Source: Flavobacteriales bacterium UBA2104
GTDB lineage: Bacteria > Bacteroidota > Bacteroidia > Flavobacteriales_D > Crocinitomicaceae
Length of the DNA stretch: 64,000 nt
Assembly: GCA_002331485.1 (NCBI GenBank)
Contig: DCYS01000029.1
Coordinates: forward strand, 31,657 to 95,656
Direction: 5' to 3'
Positions within the stretch are counted from its first letter, which is position 1. The number at the start of each line of letters is the position of its first letter. This document shows, one piece after another, positions 1-8,102 of the stretch. The notes beneath the pieces were generated by a model. The model made no database searches. It was not told the DNA's origin and saw only the letters and a program-made list of their open reading frames with translations. The position numbers and the translations under genes were made by a program.

Positions 1-743
1 GTCGTTTGATCAATACCTTCGTCAAAGAGTATTTCGACTTCATTAGATGAGATCGCTACAACGTCAACTAATTCAGGAGGTGTATTGTCTACCTGTATCG
101 GTCCGGCATAAAAGTTATCATATTGAAAATTCTCTACATTGCTTGATGTATACTCGATCCAAAAACCGAGATATTGACCTAATACAGTAGTTGGATAATT
201 GACCGTATTATCCAATAGAAATGCACTTCCTCCTGCAAGGTCTGTATATAACTCCCAATCTCCGTTTGCTCTGTGAATTACCTTAACCGAAATATCAAAT
301 GCGCTAGAAACGATACCCAGATCACTCATCATTATCGTAGTTTCTACTCCCCCGTCTCTTTCAATAAGTTCAAGTGGATCATCACTTCCTGACTCACCAA
401 TCCTAAAGTAAATACCGTCAGGAGATGCCGATAGATCCTGCCCAGTAGCTGTCAAATATGTTTCACCTCCATTTGACCCAGACGGACTAAAATCATATTG
501 AACGGTGAATCTCCATTCTCTGTCTGCTAACTGAGTTAGTCCATGAGAAGCAAACAAGTAAGCATCTCCTGGAACCGTTGCATTCAATTGTAGTCGTTCA
601 GAAGAGTTAACGATAAAAATGCTGTCATCTCCAGACCATGTTGGATTCGAAGTAAAGTCACCATCACTATAATCATCAACGAATTGAGTTCTCCCAATTA
701 AACTAAGAAGTAAAAATAGAGCAATAAGAGGCCATTGTTTCAT
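1..743 (-). CDS. Secreted multidomain protein, N-terminal part (partial)
   Basis: The reading frame is open from an ATG at 743 to the left edge, giving 247 residues with the C-terminus missing. It begins with a signal peptide (MKQWPLIALFLLLSLIG, then RTQF). A beta-rich region follows that opens with VDDYSDGDFTSNPTWSGD. At the edge the sequence DNTPPELVDVV...NEVEILFDEGID is typical of Ig-like modules in long Bacteroidota secreted proteins, many of which carry lamin-tail domains and T9SS tails. The rest of the gene is outside the window, so length and sorting signal cannot be judged. A perfect -7 box lies 35 bases upstream. The secreted nature is clear; lamin-tail membership is inference from overall resemblance. 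Confidence 0.75.
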   Translation of the reverse strand, partial: MKQWPLIALFLLLSLIGRTQFVDDYSDGDFTSNPTWSGDDSIFIVNSSERLQLNATVPGDAYLFASHGLTQLADREWRFTVQYDFSPSGSNGGETYLTATGQDLSASPDGIYFRIGESGSDDPLELIERDGGVETTIMMSDLGIVSSAFDISVKVIHRANGDWELYTDLAGGSAFLLDNTVNYPTTVLGQYLGFWIEYTSSNVENFQYDNFYAGPIQVDNTPPELVDVVAISSNEVEILFDEGIDQT

Positions 744-778
744 ATCAACAAGTAGTACCGAAAAACGGTTGTTTCCAA

Positions 779-786
779 CAAATATA
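779..786 (-). promoter_or_regulatory. -7 promoter box (TATATTTG) of the secreted protein gene
   Basis: Read on the minus strand the bases are TATATTTG, a full match to the Bacteroidota -7 consensus TAnnTTTG. The ATG is at 743, giving a leader of about 30 bases that contains two short inverted repeats. No clear -33 TTG was identified. Confidence 0.6.
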
Positions 787-925
787 GTGGATTGAGTGTA
801 AGGATAGAAATGAAAGTATTATTTGTTCATCAACGTAACACAAAAATAACATGAACTTCTGTCTTTCAGAGCGTTAAAAATGTGTTATAAAATTGGTTAT
901 TAATCTTTTAAGCTGAATTTATAGG

Positions 926-933
926 TATCTTTC
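926..933 (+). promoter_or_regulatory. Near-match -7 box (TATCTTTC)
   Basis: TATCTTTC differs from TAnnTTTG at one position and lies 20 bases before the ATG at 954. It is the only candidate promoter in the 210-base gap for the plus-strand gene. Confidence 0.4.
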
Positions 934-953
934 CTGCATAATCAAAAAACTAT

Positions 954-1697
954 ATGATGAAAAAACTATTATTTCTTGTATTCACGGTTACAACAATGGT
1001 GAGTACAAACCTTATGGCACAGAAGAAAGTTGCCGTTACTACTTTTTGGGTCTCCAAACATATTGGATTTGAAGAACTTGGTGGTGGAATTGGATTAGCC
1101 GCAGCTGTTGCCTCTTTATCTGAAAACCCTGATTTCAATTTACAACCAGTACTTGATAATTTTTACCGCACGTTCAAAGAGGACTACGCTCCTCAGTTTC
1201 CTTTTGAATTAATGCCAGAGGAAGATGTTCTTCAACGTGAAGAGTATAAGAATTATGAGGGGCGTTTTAATGAAGATGAGGATGAAGACAGAAGTAAATT
1301 GTTTCAACGTTATTTGACCCCAAATGATTATAAACCAATGCAGGAATCACTTTTCAAAGGTGAAAAAAGTAATCAAATGCAGATGGTAAAAATGTTTAGT
1401 GACGCTGATGGAGTTATGTTTGTATCAATGGGTTATGACTTTGTGAAAAAAGCATTACCAATGACAGCAGGAATTCGAGCTTACGTACGAATGACATTGT
1501 GGAATAAAGAAGGTAAGCGCGTATTTAGAATCAATGAATACGGAACTTCAAAGAAATCTGTTGCTATTGTTGGAGGAATTCCGATCATGAAGACAGAAAA
1601 ATTAATTCCACTCTGTGAAAGTGCGTCAGAAAAATTATTGAAAGATTTGAAAAAACGTATGAAGAAGATCACTAGAAAAGCTGCTAAGAAATTGTAG
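954..1697 (+). CDS. Secreted protein of unknown function
   Basis: This is a 247-residue protein with a cleavable-type signal peptide (MMKKLLFLVFTVTTMVSTNLMAQ) followed by KKVAVTTFWVSKHIGF. The middle contains an acidic stretch (NEDEDEDRSKLF) and the C-terminus is very basic (LKKRMKKITRKAAKKL). The line DADGVMFVSMGYDFVKK and a region near IRAYVRMTLWNKEGKRVFRINEYG suggest a compact alpha/beta periplasmic or surface domain, but I recognise no family. A second ATG at 957 is equally possible as start. The gene stands alone, with a weak promoter box before it and a strong terminator after it. Confidence 0.8.
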   Translation: MMKKLLFLVFTVTTMVSTNLMAQKKVAVTTFWVSKHIGFEELGGGIGLAAAVASLSENPDFNLQPVLDNFYRTFKEDYAPQFPFELMPEEDVLQREEYKNYEGRFNEDEDEDRSKLFQRYLTPNDYKPMQESLFKGEKSNQMQMVKMFSDADGVMFVSMGYDFVKKALPMTAGIRAYVRMTLWNKEGKRVFRINEYGTSKKSVAIVGGIPIMKTEKLIPLCESASEKLLKDLKKRMKKITRKAAKKL

Positions 1698-1726
1698 ACA
1701 ATAAACAATTCTTCATAATACTGATT

Positions 1727-1755
1727 GAGGTGGGCTGTTGCTCACCTCTTTTTTT
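1727..1755 (+). terminator. Rho-independent terminator
   Basis: A nine-base stem (GAGGTGGGC pairing with GCTCACCTC, one G-U pair) with a four-base loop is followed by seven T residues. It ends the secreted-protein gene and isolates it from asd. Confidence 0.85.
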
Positions 1756-1816
1756 AACATTTTGTTATTTATTTAAAATAATCAGTATAAACGCTAGGTT
1801 TCGAGTTAATTTCAAT

Positions 1817-1824
1817 TATCTTTG
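1817..1824 (+). promoter_or_regulatory. -7 promoter box (TATCTTTG) of asd
   Basis: A full match to TAnnTTTG lies 14 bases before the asd ATG at 1839. No convincing -33 TTG is visible at the usual spacing. Confidence 0.65.
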
Positions 1825-1838
1825 CACAAAATTTTGAG

Positions 1839-2843
1839 ATGAAAGTAGTAGTTGTAGGAGCCACTGGAATGGTAGGCGAAGTGATGTTAAAAGTTCTTGC
1901 AGAGCAGAATTTTCCAATAAGCGAACTGATACCAGTAGCAAGCAAAAGATCTGCGGGAAAGAAGATCTTATTTGGAGGAACTGAATATACGGTTGTTGAT
2001 ATGGAAACAGCAATTTCGATGTCTCCAGATGTTGCTCTTTTTTCAGCTGGTGGTTATACTTCACTTGAATGGGCACCGAAATTTGCCGAAACTGGTTGTA
2101 GAGTGATTGACAATTCTTCTGCTTGGCGTATGTCACCGGAACACAAATTAATAATCCCTGAGATCAATGGAAATGAGCTGACGTCGGAAGATTACATTAT
2201 AGCGAATCCAAACTGCTCGACTATTCAATTGTTGATGGCTCTAGCTCCACTTCATAATAAGTATAGAGCTCAACGTGTAGTTGTTTCAACTTATCAGTCG
2301 ATCTCCGGATCTGGAATCAAAGCTGTAAATCAAATGAATAATGAACGTGATGGTCAAGAGGGCGAAATGGCTTATCCTTACCCAATTGATCAAAACTGTT
2401 TACCACACTGTGATGTCTTCATGGAAAATGGATACACCAAAGAGGAAATGAAACTTACAAACGAAACGAAAAAAATACTTGATAGTGGTATAAAAGTATC
2501 TGCCACTGCCGTTCGCGTTCCAGTTCAAGGTGGTCACTCTGAAGCAGTTAATGTAACTTTTGAGAAAGACTTTGACCTCAATGAAGTTCGTAAAATGATT
2601 CACGAAACGGCTGGTTTAACATTACAGGATAATCCCGAAACAAATACATATCCAATGCCGATATATGCAGCTGGTAAAGATGAAGTTTTCGTAGGTAGAA
2701 TCAGACGTGATGAAACGTTGGACAATACTTTAAATATGTGGGTTGTTGCAGATAATTTACGTAAAGGTGCAGCAACGAATGCAGTTCAGATAGCAAAGTT
2801 ATTGGTTGAGAAAGGTATATTGAATGTACAGCAATTCAATTAG
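1839..2843 (+). CDS. asd: Aspartate-semialdehyde dehydrogenase
   Basis: The enzyme makes aspartate semialdehyde from aspartyl phosphate using NADPH, in the cytoplasm, on the path to lysine/diaminopimelate, threonine and methionine. At 334 residues it has normal family length. The N-terminus shows the NADP-binding loop GATGMVG (residues 7-13). The catalytic cysteine is C126 in NPNCSTIQ, and the substrate-binding segment VRVPVQGGHSE holds the catalytic-site H233. All key residues are present. The ATG at 1839 sits 14 bases after a perfect -7 box. The next gene starts 47 bases downstream on the same strand and may be cotranscribed, though nothing links it functionally. Confidence 0.97.
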   Translation: MKVVVVGATGMVGEVMLKVLAEQNFPISELIPVASKRSAGKKILFGGTEYTVVDMETAISMSPDVALFSAGGYTSLEWAPKFAETGCRVIDNSSAWRMSPEHKLIIPEINGNELTSEDYIIANPNCSTIQLLMALAPLHNKYRAQRVVVSTYQSISGSGIKAVNQMNNERDGQEGEMAYPYPIDQNCLPHCDVFMENGYTKEEMKLTNETKKILDSGIKVSATAVRVPVQGGHSEAVNVTFEKDFDLNEVRKMIHETAGLTLQDNPETNTYPMPIYAAGKDEVFVGRIRRDETLDNTLNMWVVADNLRKGAATNAVQIAKLLVEKGILNVQQFN

Positions 2844-2890
2844 TGATAGAACTAATTTGTTTATCGATAGTTTAATAATAAACTAGTTAT

Positions 2891-3493
2891 ATGAAATCTA
2901 CAGCACTTTTTACTCTGATTTGCTTTTCTTCATTTGTGGCGCTATCACAACAGAAAGGATATGATTGGGGCTACATAATTACTGAGAAAGGAGATACAGT
3001 TGAAGGCTGGGTTTCTGACAGAGCAAAAGGGTCATTCAGTGATTTATATTCGAAAATCAGGTTTAAAAAGGATGGTCAGTTATTTAAGAGTAAATATTCA
3101 GCAAATGATCTTCTTGGATATGGCTATTTAGGAGCTCATTTTGTATCGTTGCCTCTTGTAGAAAGAACTGAATTTTTCAAAACTCAATACATACTAAGAG
3201 CTGGAAGAAATCGCCGTTTTCTCAGGGTTATCGAGCGCAATGATTGTTTGAATCATTATGAAGTTGAATTCACACATGATGATAATTTCACCATAGATAG
3301 CTATCCATTATATCACAAACCTGGCTCTCAGGAAATGGTTCGAGTAACCCAAGGCTTGCTTGGTTTAAAGAAAAAGAGACTTACAGAGTATTTCAATGAT
3401 TGCCATGACATGCAAATCGCAATTGATAGTAAAGAGATCACTACAGCTCAACAGGTATACACTTTTTACTGTGAGCAGTGTAAAGGCAACTAA
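2891..3493 (+). CDS. Secreted protein of unknown function
   Basis: This 200-residue protein has a signal peptide (MKSTALFTLICFSSFVALSQ). The mature part starts QKGYDWGYIITEKGDTVEGWVSD, a pattern I have seen at the start of many short Bacteroidota secreted proteins without assigned function. Cysteines occur only in the second half, ending in a C-x-x-C pair (YCEQCKGN), which might form disulfides after export. It follows asd by 47 bases with no promoter box. The stop codon is one base from the stop of the convergent outer-membrane protein gene. No function can be assigned. Confidence 0.8.
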   Translation: MKSTALFTLICFSSFVALSQQKGYDWGYIITEKGDTVEGWVSDRAKGSFSDLYSKIRFKKDGQLFKSKYSANDLLGYGYLGAHFVSLPLVERTEFFKTQYILRAGRNRRFLRVIERNDCLNHYEVEFTHDDNFTIDSYPLYHKPGSQEMVRVTQGLLGLKKKRLTEYFNDCHDMQIAIDSKEITTAQQVYTFYCEQCKGN

Positions 3494-3494
3494 A

Positions 3495-4235
3495 TCAAAA
3501 TAAAGAGATACTTATTCCCGCTGTAAAAGGTGTTAGTTGAACACTCTGATCGTTTGTAAAGAGAGGAGAAAAATAATATGCCCCGTACAATGCCCAATTT
3601 CTTATTCCGATCCTGATCGTTGCTCCATATCTTAGTGGATTATTGTCCGGAAAATCAAACGTTTTTATTACTTGACGCTGACCGTTTACAGTGTTCGTAA
3701 CCTTAGTCAACGCATTGATCTGATAGCCTATCTTTCCACCAAGCATAACTTTGAAATGCTTGTAGCCCTTCGTTCGAAATCTAAATTCAAGAGGAACTTC
3801 AATATAATTCGCAGCAAATTTAAAGCGATCAGGCTCAGATCCAGAAGGGAAATCACTTATTGATGTAGATCCATTATTAAAATCTGATTGGAAATCAAGT
3901 GGTGTCTTATTACTGAAATGACTAAAAGACACTCCCCAACCAAATGAAAACGTGTTTTTCTTTGATAAGATCACATCGAACATCGCAGACGTATTGAATC
4001 CAATAGAATTCCATGGGCTCTGGAAATAATCTCGATCTCCGTGCCAATCACAATACGTTATATCAAAAATGATCCTGTCATATTTTCTTAGCTTTTCGGC
4101 TTCATATGGCCTCATTCCATTGAAAAACCATCCAGCTCCAGGACGATATCTCGAATACAGACCATCTTCCTCTTCAAAATACTGAGCATTTGTAAATTGA
4201 GCCGTAAAGATCAATATGAATAAAAGATAACGCAT
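3495..4235 (-). CDS. Outer-membrane beta-barrel protein (PorT-like fold)
   Basis: This 246-residue protein has a signal peptide (MRYLLFILIFTAQFTNA) and then alternating amphipathic strands such as FSFGWGVSFSHF, YIEVPLEFRF and FKVMLGGKIGYQI. It ends in a phenylalanine (GISISLF), as expected for a barrel inserted by the Bam machinery. Size and pattern fit the eight-stranded outer-membrane beta-barrel families common in Bacteroidota. It starts three bases after galE ends, so the two are surely cotranscribed, although the reason for the pairing is not evident. The fold assignment is by pattern only; the ligand or role is unknown. Confidence 0.75.
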   Translation of the reverse strand: MRYLLFILIFTAQFTNAQYFEEEDGLYSRYRPGAGWFFNGMRPYEAEKLRKYDRIIFDITYCDWHGDRDYFQSPWNSIGFNTSAMFDVILSKKNTFSFGWGVSFSHFSNKTPLDFQSDFNNGSTSISDFPSGSEPDRFKFAANYIEVPLEFRFRTKGYKHFKVMLGGKIGYQINALTKVTNTVNGQRQVIKTFDFPDNNPLRYGATIRIGIRNWALYGAYYFSPLFTNDQSVQLTPFTAGISISLF

Positions 4236-4238
4236 CTA

Positions 4239-5264
4239 CTATTTTCTAAATTCTTTGATGAACTGTTCAAACTTCCATGAAGATGAAATAGCTTCACGAA
4301 TCGATCGCTTTGCTTCCCAATTTAATAAATTATTTGCTTTTGAGGTATTGGCATAGATACTAGGAATATCTCCCTCTCTCCTATTTCCGATTCGATAATT
4401 CAGATCAACACCTGTCTCTTCCTGAAAATAATTCACCATTTCCATGACACTTGTACCTTTTCCTGTTCCAACATTAACAACAGTTGTTCGGTCATTCGCA
4501 TCTGCAAGATAATTCAACGCTGCCACATGTGCTTCTGCAAGATCGGCAACGTGAATATAATCTCTTATACATGTTCCGTCTGGAGTGTCATAATCGTCAC
4601 CAAAAATGGTTAACTCCTCCCTTTTACCTATTGCAGTTTGAGTGATGAAAGGCAGCAAGTTATTTGGTATACCGTCTGGTTCTTCACCTATCTTGCCAGA
4701 TTCATGTGCTCCTATTGGGTTGAAGTAGCGCAATGAGATAGCTTTAATTTCAGAAACACTCTCGATAAATTGCTCGATCATCTCTTCATTTACCTTCTTT
4801 GTGAAGCCATACGGTGAATTATATGAAACTGGGCTGTTCTCATCCACTGGAATTTGCTTTGGATCCCCATAGACTGTACAACTCGAAGAAAAGACAAAGT
4901 GTTTCACATTGAATTCTTTGATCAACTCCAACATCGAGATCAAACTACCAAAATTATTATCAAAGTACATGAGGGGTTTTTCAACGGATTCACCGACTGC
5001 TTTATAAGCAGCAAAATGTATCACACCATGTATTGGAAATTGACTGAAGATCCCTCTTAGTCGAGGCTCCTCCTGACAAGCAGCAGAAAAGTAGATAACC
5101 TCTTCATCTAATAATGATTCCAAACGCTCAATAACATCTTTATTTGCATTTCTGAAATCATCTACAATTATAGGATGATATCCATTATTTCTAAGTGCAA
5201 GAACTGTATGCGAACCAATGTAACCAGCACCTCCTGTAACAATGATGTACTTTTTATCGCTCAT
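4239..5264 (-). CDS. galE: UDP-glucose 4-epimerase
   Basis: GalE interconverts UDP-glucose and UDP-galactose for galactose use and for surface glycans. The NAD-binding motif TGGAGYIGSH lies near the N-terminus. The catalytic SSSCTVYG and YGFTK (Y-x-x-x-K) motifs follow, then SLRYFNPIGAH and DGTCIRDYIHVADLA, all typical of GalE. The frame stays open for 44 more codons upstream, but that stretch (MKILISLKIE..., hydrophobic) lies outside the family. The ATG at 5264 gives MSDKKYIIVTGGAG and 341 residues, the usual length. A perfect -7 box ends five bases before this ATG, so translation probably starts on a leaderless mRNA. Confidence 0.95.
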   Translation of the reverse strand: MSDKKYIIVTGGAGYIGSHTVLALRNNGYHPIIVDDFRNANKDVIERLESLLDEEVIYFSAACQEEPRLRGIFSQFPIHGVIHFAAYKAVGESVEKPLMYFDNNFGSLISMLELIKEFNVKHFVFSSSCTVYGDPKQIPVDENSPVSYNSPYGFTKKVNEEMIEQFIESVSEIKAISLRYFNPIGAHESGKIGEEPDGIPNNLLPFITQTAIGKREELTIFGDDYDTPDGTCIRDYIHVADLAEAHVAALNYLADANDRTTVVNVGTGKGTSVMEMVNYFQEETGVDLNYRIGNRREGDIPSIYANTSKANNLLNWEAKRSIREAISSSWKFEQFIKEFRK

Positions 5265-5269
5265 GAGTT

Positions 5270-5277
5270 CAAAAATA
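5270..5277 (-). promoter_or_regulatory. -7 promoter box (TATTTTTG) of galE
   Basis: On the minus strand this is TATTTTTG, a full TAnnTTTG match. Only five bases separate it from the galE ATG, so the transcript should begin at or next to the start codon. Confidence 0.6.
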
Positions 5278-5408
5278 GGGATAATGAAGAGAACATATGC
5301 TATGAAAGCAAAAGTTAAGCAGGGAGTTTGCAAAATATAATCTGTAATTTTGAATGTGTGAGCAACTTCGATTTTAAGCGATATCAAAATTTTCAAAAAA
5401 GCCGAAAG

Positions 5409-5555
5409 ATGGTTATTCGGTTTATCATCTACAGCGTTGTGATCTTTATTTTGCTCTATCTAATTATGAAACAAGATCAAGAGGTGCAGATGGTAAATGA
5501 AATTGATAATTTCGAACTAGACGAATCGAACAAAATAGACATTCAAAACGACTAA
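5409..5555 (+). CDS. Small single-pass membrane protein
   Basis: This 48-residue ORF begins with MVIRFIIYSVVIFILLYLIMK, one strong membrane helix at the N-terminus with a basic residue before it. An acidic tail follows (residues 22-48, with EIDNFELDESNKIDIQND). The frame is open further upstream, but that part overlaps the galE promoter region and is not protein-like. It ends ten bases before tadA, so it may be the first gene of a two-gene unit. I know no family for it. Its hydrophobic profile and position support a real gene, but it is short enough to be chance. Confidence 0.5.
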   Translation: MVIRFIIYSVVIFILLYLIMKQDQEVQMVNEIDNFELDESNKIDIQND

Positions 5556-5565
5556 AATTCAAATA

Positions 5566-6006
5566 ATGATCAAACCATTCGACGATGAATACTTTATGAG
5601 GCAGGCTCTAAAAGAAGCTGAATCAGCTTATGCAAAGGATGAAGTCCCGGTTGGAGCAGTAGTCGTAGCTAAAGACAAAATAATTGCTCGTGGTCACAAT
5701 CTCACAGAACAACTGAATGATGTTACCGCACATGCTGAAATGCTTAGTGTTACATCCGCCGCTGAAAACCTGGGAGGAAAGTATTTACAAGACTGCACCT
5801 TGTATGTCACACTGGAACCCTGTGTTATGTGTGCTGGTGCTTTGAACTGGTCTCAAATTAGTAAAGTCGTTTATGGAGCAAGTGATCCTAAACGAGGTGC
5901 TTTGAGGTTCGAATCGCTCTTTCATCCAAAAACTGAAGTTACAGGGGGAATCTTGGCAGAAGAATGCGCTGAATTAGTAAGATCTTTTTTTCAAAAGAAA
6001 AGATAG
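5566..6006 (+). CDS. tadA: tRNA-specific adenosine deaminase
   Basis: TadA converts adenosine 34 of tRNA-Arg(ACG) to inosine. The 146-residue protein has the zinc-dependent deaminase core: H56 and catalytic E58 in THAEML, and the zinc cysteines C86 and C89 in LEPCVMCAGAL. The start MIKPFDDEYFMRQALKEA matches the usual N-terminus. All catalytic residues are present. The gene is preceded by a 48-residue membrane ORF and ends one base from the stop codon of the convergent gene. Confidence 0.95.
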   Translation: MIKPFDDEYFMRQALKEAESAYAKDEVPVGAVVVAKDKIIARGHNLTEQLNDVTAHAEMLSVTSAAENLGGKYLQDCTLYVTLEPCVMCAGALNWSQISKVVYGASDPKRGALRFESLFHPKTEVTGGILAEECAELVRSFFQKKR

Positions 6007-6007
6007 T

Positions 6008-7192
6008 TTAAAGAGGAAAGCGTAACTCAACGAAAGACCTTCTTCTGTCTTCTCTTGAAATGTAGGAGGCACCTACATCTGACAGGATAATGTTACTGAT
6101 GCGCGTCTGCTCTGTTTGAATGTCTGAATCCTCATGTTCTCGATCATCTTGATATCTCAATACGACCTCTCCGTTCTGATAAAAATAGGATACAGAAATA
6201 TTTTGCACATCTGTGCTTTTACAGCTTGAATAAATCAACATCGTAAGTACCATCGTGATAGGAAATACATGTTGTTCTTCTATATAATCGATTGTGTTAT
6301 CAACTGTGTAGTTGATCTTTTTATCCGTAAAAGTAGCTGTTGCTTTGCTCAACGTACTTGTAAATAAAACTCCAGGATCATTTTCCTTATGCTTTCCTTG
6401 CAGTGAAAAAACTTTATAGACAACAGCACTAAACATAAACTGATCAATCAGAAACGGTGAAGTGCCATTCTCTTTGATTAAGCCATATATTGTATCGAAG
6501 TATTTATGGATATTATCTGTGCTCTTTCTTACTTGTTTCGTATAACTTCTCGACTCCTCATCTGCTTTTTTCTGCTGAAGTTTCATTTGTTTATTCTTCA
6601 GCATCAATTGACGTTCTTCACTGAGTATAGCCTTCATGTAAACAATAGCCATTGATACTAAAAGCACGAATGCAATAGAAATTTCTAAAACAAGTAAAGG
6701 AACCGTTTCTTGTATTTTTGGCTGTACACGTTGAACCTCATCATCAAGGAAGTAAACGATCCAGAATACATACGTTGAAAAACTAAAAATTGAAACAATT
6801 AAGCTCCCAGTTATACCGATGTTATAGAAACTATAAAAGATCACTACTAAAATCCACAGAGGAGCTCCAATGTGAAGTACTTCAGTATTAAAAAAAAGAT
6901 TGCTAAATGCTACCGTTAACCCAAATACAACAAAGAAAAGCCCCATGACTTTAGGGGAGGAAATGAGCTTGTTCGCGAATAAAAGGATCACACTAAAAAT
7001 AAATCCAGAAAAAACGGGTAAGATTAAAATATCAGAACGATCAGAAATAAAAGCAGGAACAAGGGCTATACTAAACCCAAAGAACAAAATGATAGAAAAA
7101 TAAAAGTTGGTTAAGGCTTTTACTCTTCCGTGGTGATCTTTTAAATTCTTTAGCTTTTCACCAATAAAAAATGATCGTAATGTTTTAAACAT
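6008..7192 (-). CDS. Membrane protein with degenerate histidine-kinase-like domain
   Basis: This 394-residue protein has about six membrane helices in residues 25-190, then a coiled-coil stretch (residues 190-215, rich in K, Q and E). The cytoplasmic C-terminal part follows the layout of an HWE/HisKA_2-type kinase. FPITMVLTMLIYSSCKS stands where the N-box (E-L-x-x-N-A-x-K-H) should be, VVLRYQDDREHED stands where the G1 box (DDG-x-G) should be, and the end RRSFVELRFPL matches the last strand. The N-box asparagine and the G1 glycines are missing and no clear phospho-acceptor histidine is seen. It is probably a non-catalytic sensor. It lies last in the kmo run, 19 bases after the preceding gene. 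Confidence 0.6.
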   Translation of the reverse strand: MFKTLRSFFIGEKLKNLKDHHGRVKALTNFYFSIILFFGFSIALVPAFISDRSDILILPVFSGFIFSVILLFANKLISSPKVMGLFFVVFGLTVAFSNLFFNTEVLHIGAPLWILVVIFYSFYNIGITGSLIVSIFSFSTYVFWIVYFLDDEVQRVQPKIQETVPLLVLEISIAFVLLVSMAIVYMKAILSEERQLMLKNKQMKLQQKKADEESRSYTKQVRKSTDNIHKYFDTIYGLIKENGTSPFLIDQFMFSAVVYKVFSLQGKHKENDPGVLFTSTLSKATATFTDKKINYTVDNTIDYIEEQHVFPITMVLTMLIYSSCKSTDVQNISVSYFYQNGEVVLRYQDDREHEDSDIQTEQTRISNIILSDVGASYISREDRRRSFVELRFPL

Positions 7193-7211
7193 AGATTAGG
7201 TGTTATGAAAG

Positions 7212-8102
7212 TTAGCGATTCTTGTACTCATTCGCTCTTTCTCGGTCTTTTTCGTTGGTTTCAACAGGTGGACAACGTGTTGGATCTTTTTTAAATAACC
7301 ATACGAACTTTACTTTAAATAATGCTGGAAAATATTTACTTGAGAACCAATGAATAGCAGGGGTACCTCCATTCCATTCGTAGGCACCTAATATTGGCAT
7401 TTGCACACCTGGTATGATAAAGAATCCTTTGTCAACTCTTGGCTTTATACCTATTCCCAGATCATAATGTAGTTGACCAACTATATCTCCCTGGAATTTC
7501 TGATTTGTAGGTATGTGGTAACCATCGTAAGTTTGATTCTTACCTACTAAGGCATAATCCCCATTAATTCCTAAAGCATTATCTAAAAACAAGTAAGGGT
7601 TGATCTGAAATACACTGTGTACACTGAATCGACCATATAGATAACCGTTATAAAATTTACCTTCTCCTTCAACCTGGCCAACCAACGTATCCCGATCATC
7701 GTAAACACCTGCTGAAGTTAATTCTCTACCTCCTAAATGTTTATAGCCTAATCCCCAATCATAATAATGAATGAATTTTCTCGGTTTTTTGGTGATATGA
7801 ACCATTCCGATCTCTGCAAAGAAACCCAATCGACCTTTGGCTTCTCGCTCATATCTGAGAAGTGTATCCTGAGTTAATTGATATTCCTCCTGTATCGTCC
7901 TCGGACTTGTGAATGTGTATGTGGGTCCAAATGATAGTTGTATGCCGTGACGAGCATAATCGCCTGTCACCCACCTGTAAAGTGGTTTTTGAATACGTTG
8001 ATTGCCATAAAACTGCTTTCTGGAGTTCTTCGGTTTATATTGAGCCTCAGAATAATTAGCAATTAAAACAAAAATTAATAATATGGCTATCAATGATCTC
8101 AT
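7212..8102 (-). CDS. Secreted protein, probable outer-membrane barrel
   Basis: This 296-residue protein has a signal peptide (MRSLIAILLIFVLIANYSEAQ). Alternating beta-type segments follow, such as HGIQLSFGPTYTF, GRLGFFAEIGMVH, YLYGRFSVHSVFQI and GQLHYDLGIGIKPR. It lacks a terminal aromatic residue: after the last strand there is a short charged tail. The start codon overlaps the kmo stop codon by four bases, so translation is likely coupled to kmo. I do not recognise the family; a barrel is the best guess from the strand pattern. Confidence 0.65.
   Translation of the reverse strand: MRSLIAILLIFVLIANYSEAQYKPKNSRKQFYGNQRIQKPLYRWVTGDYARHGIQLSFGPTYTFTSPRTIQEEYQLTQDTLLRYEREAKGRLGFFAEIGMVHITKKPRKFIHYYDWGLGYKHLGGRELTSAGVYDDRDTLVGQVEGEGKFYNGYLYGRFSVHSVFQINPYLFLDNALGINGDYALVGKNQTYDGYHIPTNQKFQGDIVGQLHYDLGIGIKPRVDKGFFIIPGVQMPILGAYEWNGGTPAIHWFSSKYFPALFKVKFVWLFKKDPTRCPPVETNEKDRERANEYKNR

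Noticed and set aside
1816..2136. 106-codon antisense ORF at the asd start
   Set aside because: Overlaps the asd promoter and N-terminus; asd is certain and the antisense sequence is low-complexity.
5265..5396. 44-codon N-terminal extension of galE
   Set aside because: Hydrophobic, unlike any GalE N-terminus, and overlaps the -7 box that ends five bases before the ATG at 5264.
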